The notes beneath the pieces are model-generated. The model was not told where the DNA came from. It worked only from the letters and a program-made list of their open reading frames with translations, and made no database searches. Position numbers and translations under genes: made by a program. This document shows, in pieces, positions 53,938 to 62,615 of a DNA stretch of 64,000 nucleotides. Where the stretch lies: positions 186,001 through 250,000 of the forward strand of contig LADS01000061.1 in the NCBI GenBank assembly GCA_000961725.1, in the 5' to 3' direction. Each line of letters begins with the position of its first letter. The stretch's first letter is position 1. This stretch comes from Desulfobulbaceae bacterium BRH_c16a. GTDB taxonomy: Bacteria; Desulfobacterota; Desulfobulbia; Desulfobulbales; Desulfocapsaceae.

Positions 53938-55806
53938 ATGACAAAACAGTCCCGCCTGAGAGTGCACAATAAAAAGAGAGGCAGGCGGATCCTCCTCTAT
54001 TTCGCCTTAGTCGCGGCAGCAGGAGTGGCTGGCTGGTTCGTTGAACAGAAATATCTGCTTTTCACCTCCTTCAAGGATACATATACTTCCATATCAAAAA
54101 CCCCTCCGCGGCGAGGGGAATTTTTTGACCGTAACCTCAGGCAGTTAGCTGTCAATAAAGAAAGGGTTTCAGTATATGTCAGAACGCAGGAAATCGATTC
54201 CATCGAGAAAACGGTCATGGAGCTTGCGCCGATCCTGTCCCTGGACGAGGCGAAGCTGAAAGCTCAACTTGAAAGCGGTGCACTACGACTCTGGATAGCC
54301 GAAGACATCAGCCAAGATCAGGAAATTGCCATCAAAGCCAAGCAGTTGTCGGGAGTCTTTCTGCAGAGAGAAGAAAAAAGAGTATACCCGAACAATGCTC
54401 AGGCTGCTCATTTGATTGGTTTTGTCGAGAATGGTATAGGGCTTGCCGGAGTTGAGTACTATTATGATCGTCTTCTGGCAACCGGCCAACTCAGACACGA
54501 TGAGGAAGGGCATTTCAGTTCCTCTCAGGATCTGGTGTTGACCCTCGACTTGAAGATACAGGACGTACTGGATGGACTGGTTGAAGAGATTAGAAAATAC
54601 CGGAACACCACCAATAAGGTATTGGCCTATGTTATGGAGAGTCGAACAGGTGCGGTAATAGGGGGTGCTCAATTTCCAGGATTCGACCCCAACTCTTTCA
54701 TTCAATATCCTCAGGCAGTACTCGAAAGTCAGTTCGTCACTTCAATACTTCTGCCGGACAAATTCCGCTTGTTTCTGAGGGATGCGGCGATTCTCCAAGG
54801 GAAAAAAGAGGGTTTGAGTTCTTTCATCCCCTGGAGCCTGCGATCCAGCGAAAATATTCTCGGCAGCCAATTGCAGTTGTGGGACTGGCTGGGGCTGAAT
54901 AACAAAACTGTGACCGATTTTCGATCGTCGGCGCAACCGGGCGAGATTGTTCGGAGCGACCAGCGCCCCGTCGTTTCGCCACCGCCATTTCTGGAAATGG
55001 TGCCGGAGCAGACCACTCCCTTGAATCTGTTGAAGGCAATTACGGTCATCCTCAATAATGGTGAAATGATCAGACCGTTTGTGGTGCAGAAAAGCCTCGA
55101 CCTGGAAACCGGCGCGGAGGTTCTTCTGGTTGGACAAGAGCCGGAGGAAAAACAGGAATCCCCAAGGACTCCCTTTAATTTCGCCGGCCTCAAGGAGTTG
55201 TTTTACAGTCAGGCAAGACAGGGGGAAGGGAAATCTCATTTTTTCAGCGATACGATTGTCTCTGCAACAAACAAGGACGGGCATCAGAATATCCAGGTCA
55301 ACGAGTTGCTGTTGGCGACAATTCCGGCCGGAGGCAGTGATTTGAGCATGTTGGTGGTTGTCGGGCACGATCCGCTCGAGCCACGCCCCAGAAACGACAT
55401 GTTGAACAAGACCCTTGATGAGATCGTTGAAGAGAAGGTGGAGAGGATCTCGGTCTTGCAGCAGGTTGCCCAAAGTGTCGCCGACGTGGTCGAGGCGGAA
55501 TTATCGGAAGATGGAAATTACCAGGGACAGAAAAGAATCACTCGCAAAACTCAGGGAAAAAAAGATACTGAGTCGCAGGTCGCGGCAATAATGCCTGACC
55601 TCCACGGCCTAAGCCTGAGAAAAAGTCTCAGATTGATGCAGGGAATTCCGGTAAAAATCAGTATCCAGGGGACCGGTAAGGTAGTCTCGCAAAAGCCTCT
55701 TCCCGGGACACCTTTGAAGGGGATCGCCGAATCAACTCTTGTTCTCGAGAACGGTGAGGAGATGACCCTGGAAAAACTTTCAAAACATGCAGCATTAAAA
55801 AAATGA
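53938..55806 (+). CDS. ftsI: FtsI/PBP2b-like protein with lost transpeptidase motifs
   Basis: 622 residues. An N-terminal membrane helix (18-36), the PBP dimer domain (RRGEFFDRNLRQLA; YPNNAQAAHLIGFVENGIGLAGVE), the transpeptidase-like fold (VLTLDLKIQDVL; ESRTGAVIGGAQFPGFDPN) and a C-terminal PASTA-like domain (about 555-610) mark it as FtsI. All three catalytic motifs are changed. The SxxK region reads TSILLPDKF (about 268-276) with no Ser three before the Lys, SxN is SSEN (303-306), and KTG is KDG (446-448). It thus cannot be an active DD-transpeptidase by the known mechanism. It lies at the usual ftsI place and appears intact, so a structural role is likely. There is no near Shine-Dalgarno. 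Confidence 0.85.
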   Translation: MTKQSRLRVHNKKRGRRILLYFALVAAAGVAGWFVEQKYLLFTSFKDTYTSISKTPPRRGEFFDRNLRQLAVNKERVSVYVRTQEIDSIEKTVMELAPILSLDEAKLKAQLESGALRLWIAEDISQDQEIAIKAKQLSGVFLQREEKRVYPNNAQAAHLIGFVENGIGLAGVEYYYDRLLATGQLRHDEEGHFSSSQDLVLTLDLKIQDVLDGLVEEIRKYRNTTNKVLAYVMESRTGAVIGGAQFPGFDPNSFIQYPQAVLESQFVTSILLPDKFRLFLRDAAILQGKKEGLSSFIPWSLRSSENILGSQLQLWDWLGLNNKTVTDFRSSAQPGEIVRSDQRPVVSPPPFLEMVPEQTTPLNLLKAITVILNNGEMIRPFVVQKSLDLETGAEVLLVGQEPEEKQESPRTPFNFAGLKELFYSQARQGEGKSHFFSDTIVSATNKDGHQNIQVNELLLATIPAGGSDLSMLVVVGHDPLEPRPRNDMLNKTLDEIVEEKVERISVLQQVAQSVADVVEAELSEDGNYQGQKRITRKTQGKKDTESQVAAIMPDLHGLSLRKSLRLMQGIPVKISIQGTGKVVSQKPLPGTPLKGIAESTLVLENGEEMTLEKLSKHAALKK

Positions 55807-55857
55807 TAGCCGGATCGTATCCGGAATATGACTTTCAACCTTTGGGGGAAGGAGATC

Positions 55858-58800
55858 ATGTCCGCCAGGAAAACTCATCATACGCTCGCATCCCTGCTAC
55901 GAGGTGTCGATTGCCGGGTTGCCGGTTCTTGCGCCGGTAATTCCCTCGAAGAATATTCTGTCACCTCCGTCGCCTCCGATTCCCGAACCGTCACCGCAGG
56001 GAGTCTTTTCGTGGCTCTTCCGGGAGGAGAAAACGATGGTCATGCCTTTCTTGAAAATGCAATCGATAATGGTTGTGCCGCAGTACTCTGCCAAACCGGC
56101 AGGGTCAGCCCGAACCAGCTGCAGGCCTGGAAAGTTGCGGTTATCGAGACTGCCGATACGTACAAAGCCTACGCCGCCGTGGCCGCCAATTATTTCGATC
56201 GACCGGCCGAAAAGCTCACTCTGGTCGGAGTGACCGGCACCAACGGCAAGACCACGGTAACATATCTGCTTGAGCAGGTATTGCAGCAAGCCGGTTTCCG
56301 TGTCGGGGTAATCGGTACCATAAATAATAGATATACCTTGCCAAGTGGTGAGCAGAAGGTGCTCGGTACCCGGTTCACTACCCCGGAGGCCTTTTTATTA
56401 CAGCAATTGTTGCGGGAAATGGTCGATCAAGGTGTAGAGTATGTCGTCATGGAGGTTTCCTCCCATGCCCTGGCTCAGCAGAGAGTTGGCGAAATCTTCT
56501 ATTCTGTCGTGGCGTTCACCAATTTCACCCGGGATCATCTGGATTATCACCTCGATATGGAGGAGTATTTCCAGGCCAAAACCAAGCTCTTTTCCGAGCA
56601 CCTGGTCGATCGGGGAACGGCAGCCCTGCCGGTTCTGGATGAGCACGCGGAAAATCCGGAATGGCTCAGGTCTCTTCATGAAATCTGCAACAAATCCGGC
56701 AAGAAAATCATCAGCTGGGGGGAAGGCGAGGCGGCGCTTGTTCGTGTCGAAAGCATTACCTCCCGACTCTCGCGAACCGATCTTGTTGTGCAGACCCCTT
56801 CCGGACGGTATGATGTTTCCACTCCTCTGGTTGGTCGTTACAACATCGATAACATCCTTACGGTATTTGCCCTTTCTGCTGCATTGGCAATTGACGGCTC
56901 CCTGGTCTGCCGGGCTCTTGCCACGGCAGCCGGAGCTCCGGGCAGGCTTGAAAGGGTGACCTTGAGTGCCGCCTGGCCTTCAGGCGGGCCGGTGGTTCTT
57001 GTCGATTATGCCCATTCTCCGGACGCTTTGGAAAAAGTGCTTTTGACGGTTGCCGCTTTACCCCACCGGCAACTGTTTTGTGTGTTTGGCTGCGGCGGCG
57101 ACAGGGATAAGGGCAAAAGGCCGGTGATGGGAGAGATTGCTGCCAGAGTGTGCGATGTTGTGGTGGTGACCGACGATAACCCACGGACCGAAGATCCAGA
57201 TCGGATTGTCGAGCAGATTCTCACCGGAATCGCCGGAGAAGCGAAAGATCCGTCATGGCTGGCCGGGCGCAGTACATCGGAACGGGGATGTACGGTGATC
57301 CGTGATCGAAAAACGGCAATCGCCATGGCTATCAAGGCCTGCGGTCCTGAAGACATAGTCGTTATTGCCGGGAAAGGCCATGAGCCGTATCAACTGACGC
57401 TCCAGGGCAAAAGATTTTTCGACGATAGAATGGAAGCAGGCAATGTTCTTCTCGCCTGGACCGATACGCTGGCGGCGGAGGCTGCAGGCGGTGAATTGCA
57501 GCCGGGAAGTCAGACCGGGAAACTGCTCGGCCCGGTGATAACCGACAGCCGCATACTTTCCGAACATGGACTGTTTGTCGCCTTACGGGGTGAGAAGCAT
57601 GATGCGCATGATTTTGCCGGACAGGCTGTGGCAAATGGCGCCTCCTGCCTTGTCCTCGAACAGGTGCCATCCTCGGCTGCGGATATGGATGCCAGCCGTA
57701 TTCTTGTGCCCGATACCGAGCATGCCCTCGGCGATCTTGCCGCTTTTCGCCGCAGGCGGCTGGCGAAAATGACGAATCAGGTGGTCATTGGAATCACCGG
57801 CAGTTGCGGCAAGACCACGGTAAAAGAAATGGTTGCGGCGATTCTTGCCAGAAAGTGGCCGGAAGGACCGGAAAATCCATCCGGATGCGTCCTGAAAACG
57901 AAAGGAAACTTCAACAACATCATAGGCTTGCCTCTTTCTCTTCTGCCGCTTGATCTCGGTCATAAGGCGGCAGTCCTGGAAATGGGCATGAATCACCTCG
58001 GCGAGCTGAGCCGTCTTGCGGAAATTGCCGATCCCGATATAAGCTGTATAACCAATATCTATGGCGCCCATCTTGAAGGCCTGGGATCCATAGAGGGGGT
58101 GGCAAGGGCAAAAGAGGAACTGTTTGCCGGCACCGGAAAATCAGGGGTGCTGGTGGTCAATCTCGACGATCCCTGGGTGAGAAAGCTGGAGGGGAAATAT
58201 TCGCAGCGCAAAATCACTTTTGCGGTAAAAAATGAAGGACACAGCAGGCAGCCCGATTTCTGGGCTTCCAAGGTTGTCCATGACGATAGCGGAGCGATCG
58301 TCTTTACCATGCACTACGGCGAGCAGACGGCTGAGATCCATCTTTTTACCGCGGGCGAGCACAATGTCGCCAATGCCCTGGCCGCAGCAGCGACTGCCGC
58401 GGCGGCGGGAGCAAGCCTTGCCGAGATTGCCGCAGGATTGGCGGATTTTCGACCTGCCGACAAGCGCATGGAAATACTCCACACCCGGACCGGTTTTACC
58501 ATTATCAACGATACTTATAATGCCAATCCGGCCTCCATGGCCGCCGGTCTTAAAACCCTGAAGCTGATGGCCGGAAAATCGGCGACGGCGATTATCGGCG
58601 ACATGCGTGAATTGGGTGAATCCTCCGGCAAGGCTCATTTCGAGATTGGTAAACTTGTTGCCGAACTGGCTTTGGATCGGGTGGGGGTGGTTGGGGAATT
58701 TCGAGACGAAGTTCAACGGGGAGCGCTAACCCATGGCTTGGCCGGAGAGCGCATTCGGACCTTTGCAGACAAGGACGAAGCGGTAGTCTGGATAAAAGAT

Positions 58801-58908
58801 TTGATTACGACAAAAACAATTGGAAAAGCTGATCTGATCCTGGTAAAGGCATCCCGTGGGCTGCGTTTTGAAACCATTGTGGCGAAACTGATCGAAGAAG
58901 GAGGCTGA
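55858..58908 (+). CDS. murE-murF: MurE-MurF fusion (UDP-MurNAc-tripeptide synthetase / tripeptide D-Ala-D-Ala ligase)
   Basis: 1016 residues from ATG with AAGGAG upstream. The first ~500 residues are MurE: ATP loop TGTNGKTT (126-133), TTPEA, and DNPR (about 438) with meso-diaminopimelate specificity. The second half is MurF: N-domain VITDSRILSEHGLFVALRG, ATP loop ITGSCGKTT (about 645-653), MGMNHLGELSRL, and NDTYNANPASM. Both enzymes look complete, so one chain should add mDAP and then D-Ala-D-Ala to the UDP precursor in the cytoplasm. Confidence 0.95.
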   Translation: MSARKTHHTLASLLRGVDCRVAGSCAGNSLEEYSVTSVASDSRTVTAGSLFVALPGGENDGHAFLENAIDNGCAAVLCQTGRVSPNQLQAWKVAVIETADTYKAYAAVAANYFDRPAEKLTLVGVTGTNGKTTVTYLLEQVLQQAGFRVGVIGTINNRYTLPSGEQKVLGTRFTTPEAFLLQQLLREMVDQGVEYVVMEVSSHALAQQRVGEIFYSVVAFTNFTRDHLDYHLDMEEYFQAKTKLFSEHLVDRGTAALPVLDEHAENPEWLRSLHEICNKSGKKIISWGEGEAALVRVESITSRLSRTDLVVQTPSGRYDVSTPLVGRYNIDNILTVFALSAALAIDGSLVCRALATAAGAPGRLERVTLSAAWPSGGPVVLVDYAHSPDALEKVLLTVAALPHRQLFCVFGCGGDRDKGKRPVMGEIAARVCDVVVVTDDNPRTEDPDRIVEQILTGIAGEAKDPSWLAGRSTSERGCTVIRDRKTAIAMAIKACGPEDIVVIAGKGHEPYQLTLQGKRFFDDRMEAGNVLLAWTDTLAAEAAGGELQPGSQTGKLLGPVITDSRILSEHGLFVALRGEKHDAHDFAGQAVANGASCLVLEQVPSSAADMDASRILVPDTEHALGDLAAFRRRRLAKMTNQVVIGITGSCGKTTVKEMVAAILARKWPEGPENPSGCVLKTKGNFNNIIGLPLSLLPLDLGHKAAVLEMGMNHLGELSRLAEIADPDISCITNIYGAHLEGLGSIEGVARAKEELFAGTGKSGVLVVNLDDPWVRKLEGKYSQRKITFAVKNEGHSRQPDFWASKVVHDDSGAIVFTMHYGEQTAEIHLFTAGEHNVANALAAAATAAAAGASLAEIAAGLADFRPADKRMEILHTRTGFTIINDTYNANPASMAAGLKTLKLMAGKSATAIIGDMRELGESSGKAHFEIGKLVAELALDRVGVVGEFRDEVQRGALTHGLAGERIRTFADKDEAVVWIKDLITTKTIGKADLILVKASRGLRFETIVAKLIEEGG

Positions 58909-58922
58909 CCGTTTAAAGGGTA

Positions 58923-59007
58923 AGATTCTTTGAGGTGATTAGGTTCATGGTTTTCAAAATAAACAAAATCCGAAGGGAACTTCTTCGGATAAAACAAGAA
59001 AGAATCT
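58923..59007. repeat. Nested inverted repeat between murEF and mraY
   Basis: An inner 8-bp stem ATCCGAAG / CTTCGGAT (58968-58990, 7-base loop) lies inside outer arms AGATTCTTT and AAAGAATCT (58924-58932 and 58999-59007). No T-tract follows, so it is not a classical terminator; it could be a processing or attenuation site. Confidence 0.6.
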
Positions 59008-59028
59008 AATTAGCGAGTCTGACAAACC

Positions 59029-60108
59029 ATGTTGTATCATCTCCTCTATCCCCTGCATACCGATCTGAGCCTTTTTAATGTCTTCCGATATATCACTTTT
59101 CGTTCGATCTGTGCCGCACTTACCGCTTTTTTGATCGTCCTGATACTTGGTCCCCTCTTCATCCGGACCATGCGGCGTTTTCAAATCGGCCAGGTCGTCC
59201 GCGACGACGGTCCCGCTTCGCACCTGGCCAAGCAAGGGGTGCCGACCATGGGAGGCTTGCTGATTATTTTGTCTATTGTTCTCGGCACCCTGTTATGGGC
59301 TCGTCTCGACAACGCCCTGGTCTGGCTGGGGGTGTTTATCACGATGTTTTTCGGATGCATCGGCGGGCTGGACGATCTGCGTAAGATCAAAAAGAAGAAC
59401 TCCAAGGGCTTGAGCGCCAGGGGCAAGTTGATCCTGCAGGTCATAGGGGCGGCCGTGGTGGGTTTTTTTATCTTTTATACTCCGGGCTTTGACGGTCATC
59501 TAAGTATTCCGTTCCTGAAAAATGTCCGTCCGGATCTCGGGTGGTTTTACGTGGTGTTCGCAGTGGTCGTTATCGTCGGCGCCTCGAATGCGGTGAATCT
59601 CACCGATGGCCTCGATGGCCTGGCAGCCGGCCCTACAGTGGTGACGTCGGCGGTGTATCTGGTCTTCTGCTATCTTGCAGGTCACGTCGTATTGGCCGAA
59701 TACCTGCAGTTGCCGTATGTTCCGGGAAGCGGGGAACTGTCCGTATTCTGCGGGACAATCTTTGGCGCGTGTCTTGGTTTTATGTGGTTCAACGCCTATC
59801 CGGCGCAGATGTTTATGGGCGATGTCGGCTCGCTGGCCCTTGGCGGCGCGCTCGGATCGATTGCCATTATCATCAAACAGGAATTTCTCCTGGCGATTGT
59901 CGGCGGAATATTTGTAATGGAAGCCTTGTCCGTCATCATGCAGGTCGGTTATTTCAAATTGACCAACGGCAAGCGGATATTTTTAATGGCCCCCTTTCAT
60001 CATCATTTTGAGAAAAAAGGGTGGCACGAACCAAAGGTTGTTGTTAGGTTCTGGATTGTCTCGATAATTCTCGGTCTTTTGGCCCTTGCCACGTTAAAGT
60101 TGCGATGA
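59029..60108 (+). CDS. mraY: Phospho-MurNAc-pentapeptide transferase
   Basis: 359 residues, ten membrane helices. HLAKQGVPTMGGLLI, the Asp-rich AVNLTDGLDGLAAGP and NAYPAQMFMGDVGSLALGG, and the APFHHHFEKKGWHE loop are the conserved catalytic sites. It makes lipid I at the inner membrane. Its stop overlaps the murD start (ATGATG). Confidence 0.96.
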   Translation: MLYHLLYPLHTDLSLFNVFRYITFRSICAALTAFLIVLILGPLFIRTMRRFQIGQVVRDDGPASHLAKQGVPTMGGLLIILSIVLGTLLWARLDNALVWLGVFITMFFGCIGGLDDLRKIKKKNSKGLSARGKLILQVIGAAVVGFFIFYTPGFDGHLSIPFLKNVRPDLGWFYVVFAVVVIVGASNAVNLTDGLDGLAAGPTVVTSAVYLVFCYLAGHVVLAEYLQLPYVPGSGELSVFCGTIFGACLGFMWFNAYPAQMFMGDVGSLALGGALGSIAIIIKQEFLLAIVGGIFVMEALSVIMQVGYFKLTNGKRIFLMAPFHHHFEKKGWHEPKVVVRFWIVSIILGLLALATLKLR

Positions 60109-61490
60109 TGAAAAAAGCAGCCATGATACATCCCGGGACAAAGGTAGCAGTAATCGGCCTGGGCATTTCCGGACGGGCCGCGGTCAAATATGCACGGCAG
60201 TGCGGGGCCGAGGTTCGGGTATCGGACAGCCGGCCCGAACAGCGTTTTCTTGTGGAAGAGCAATCGTTTCTCACCGCGACAAACGTCATCTGGGAAGCAG
60301 GCGGTCATACCCTTGAATTCCTGAGGCAGGCCGATCTCGTTCTGGTCAGTCCCGGAGTCAATCTCGAATCACCGGTGATGCGGGATTTGCGCAATGCCGG
60401 GATACCTCTGGTCGGTGAACTTGCCGTAGCGGCGGGCCTTATCGAAGTTCCGGTTGTCGCTGTAACCGGCACCAACGGAAAAACCACAGTGACTACACTG
60501 ATCGGCGAGCTTTTGCAAGGGTCGGGGAAGAGGGTTTTTGTCGGCGGGAATATCGGCACTCCGCTGTATGAATTTCTCTGCCGGCCGACGGAGTATGACA
60601 TCGTTGTGGTCGAGGTGTCGAGCTTTCAACTGGAAAGTGCCGGATCCTTTGCACCGGATGTCGGGATACTGCTGAATATCACGCCGGATCATCTTGACAG
60701 ACATGGCAGCCTTGAAAAATATGCCCAGGTTAAAATGCAGCTTTTCATGCATCAGAAACCGGGCGATATCGCCGTTGTCAACGGGGAGGACCGGCTCTGC
60801 GCAGATCTTCCGGGCGGAGCACAGGCAGAAATTCGCTCTTTCGGCCATACCGAACGCGACGCCGCAGTAATCACCCATGACGGGATCTGCCTGAAGGTTC
60901 TTGATGAAGTGGAAGAATATCCGCTGGCCGACACGGTTCTCGGCAATAGCGTCGGCCTGCAGAACAGCGCCGCGGCGATACTTGCGGTACGGGCGCTTGG
61001 CTGCACGAAAGAGCAGATCATGGCAGGCCTGCAGGCATTTCGTCTGTCGCCCCATCGTATCGAGTTTGTCGCGGAAGTGGACGGAGTCTCCTACTATAAC
61101 GATTCGAAGGCTACCAATACCGGCGCAGTCATCGCCGCTCTCCGGCAGTTTTCCGGCAACGTCATTCTCATTGCCGGCGGACGGGACAAAGGAGACGACT
61201 ACCGCCTGCTCAGGGAAAGTGTGGCGGCACGGGTGCGGCAGCTGATCGTTATCGGCGAATCCGCTGGATTACTGGCGGATGCCTTGGCGGACGTCGTAGC
61301 TCTCGTCCGGGCCGGGTCGATGCGGGAAGCAGTCGGTTATGCCGCGGCAGCCGGGCGGAAGGGGGATGTGGTACTGCTTTCGCCGGCATGCGCCAGCTTC
61401 GATATGTTCACCAGCTACGGCCATCGCGGCAATGAATTTAAAAAAGAGGTTCTGAACCTGAGACACCAGGCCAGTCAGGCGACGGGGTAG
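60105..61490 (+). CDS. murD: UDP-MurNAc-L-alanine D-glutamate ligase
   Basis: 461 residues. VTGTNGKTTVTTLIGELL ATP loop, VEVSSFQLE, NITPDHLDRH, and NDSKATNTGAV are all typical MurD motifs. Six bases separate its stop from the murG start, leaving no space for ftsW. Confidence 0.95.
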   Translation: MMKKAAMIHPGTKVAVIGLGISGRAAVKYARQCGAEVRVSDSRPEQRFLVEEQSFLTATNVIWEAGGHTLEFLRQADLVLVSPGVNLESPVMRDLRNAGIPLVGELAVAAGLIEVPVVAVTGTNGKTTVTTLIGELLQGSGKRVFVGGNIGTPLYEFLCRPTEYDIVVVEVSSFQLESAGSFAPDVGILLNITPDHLDRHGSLEKYAQVKMQLFMHQKPGDIAVVNGEDRLCADLPGGAQAEIRSFGHTERDAAVITHDGICLKVLDEVEEYPLADTVLGNSVGLQNSAAAILAVRALGCTKEQIMAGLQAFRLSPHRIEFVAEVDGVSYYNDSKATNTGAVIAALRQFSGNVILIAGGRDKGDDYRLLRESVAARVRQLIVIGESAGLLADALADVVALVRAGSMREAVGYAAAAGRKGDVVLLSPACASFDMFTSYGHRGNEFKKEVLNLRHQASQATG

Positions 61491-61496
61491 AGAAAG

Positions 61497-62615
61497 TTGA
61501 AAAACAATCGCACAAACATCCGTCTCCTTCTGACCGGAGGCGGAACGGGAGGCCATCTCTTTCCGGCTGTTGCCGCGGCTCAGGAGTTCCAGCGGCAGAT
61601 GCCGGAGACGCAGGTATTGTTTGTCGGCACCAGGCGAAAGGTCGATACGAGAAGTCTCGGTGCCTACGGCTTTCAGAGCGAGAATATCCATTGCTACGGG
61701 CTCAAGGGCAAAAGTCCGCTGGAACTGCTGAAAGCGGTCGCCATTCTGCCGGTGTCGTACCTTCAGGCGTGCATGATCATCCGCCGGTTTCGGCCGGATC
61801 TCATTCTCGGGGTCGGGGGATATGTCACCGGACCAGTGATTGTCGCCGGAAAAAGTATGGGCGTTCCCACGGTCATTCATGAACAGAATTCGGTCCCGGG
61901 GCTTGCCAACCGAAAGCTCGGCAGAATTGTCGACCGGGTATGTCTGTCGATGCCCGGCAGCGGTGCCCGGTTTCCGGCAGAAAAAATCGTCTACACCGGC
62001 AATCCGGTGCGCCGGGATATTCTCGAGCTGGCGGCAAGCCCTCCTCCACGGAGGGATGACAAAAAAACATTGCTGGTGCTTGGCGGGAGCCAGGGCGCCC
62101 ATGCTGTCAACCGACTGGTCGCCGAAGCCCTGCAGGGATTGCCTGAGGCCGTGCTGAGGCACGTCAGGGTGATCCATCAAACCGGAGAGGCAGATGCGGC
62201 AGGTATCCGGGAACAATATACCGAAAAGGGGATAGACGCGGTGGTGCAACCCTTTTTTACCGATATGGTGGAAGTGTATGGCCAGGCCGATCTGCTTGTT
62301 TCAAGAGCCGGGGCAACTACCCTTTCGGAGATAGCGGTTCTGGGCAAACCGGCAATACTCATTCCCTTTCCGTTTGCCGCCGACAATCATCAGGAGAAGA
62401 ACGCCGGTCATTATGCAACCGGTGGCGGTGCACTCCAGTTCAGGCAGAGCGAACTTAGCGGGAACACCCTGGCCGAACACATCGGTCGACTCATCCGGGA
62501 TGAGAATACTTTGATCGCCATGGGCAAGGCCATGAAGGAGCTTGCCTTTCCCGACGCCGCGGCAAAGATAGTGACCTGCTGTCTGCAGGTAATGGAGAAT
62601 CGTAACGCCCTATGA
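61497..62615 (+). CDS. murG: Undecaprenyldiphospho-muramoylpentapeptide beta-N-acetylglucosaminyltransferase
   Basis: 372 residues from TTG at 61497. LLTGGGTGGHLFPAVAAAQE, HEQNSVPGLANR, GGSQGAHAVNR and SRAGATTLSEIAVLGKPAILIPFP are all typical. It adds GlcNAc to lipid I to form lipid II. Its stop overlaps the murC start by four bases. Confidence 0.96.
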   Translation: MKNNRTNIRLLLTGGGTGGHLFPAVAAAQEFQRQMPETQVLFVGTRRKVDTRSLGAYGFQSENIHCYGLKGKSPLELLKAVAILPVSYLQACMIIRRFRPDLILGVGGYVTGPVIVAGKSMGVPTVIHEQNSVPGLANRKLGRIVDRVCLSMPGSGARFPAEKIVYTGNPVRRDILELAASPPPRRDDKKTLLVLGGSQGAHAVNRLVAEALQGLPEAVLRHVRVIHQTGEADAAGIREQYTEKGIDAVVQPFFTDMVEVYGQADLLVSRAGATTLSEIAVLGKPAILIPFPFAADNHQEKNAGHYATGGGALQFRQSELSGNTLAEHIGRLIRDENTLIAMGKAMKELAFPDAAAKIVTCCLQVMENRNAL

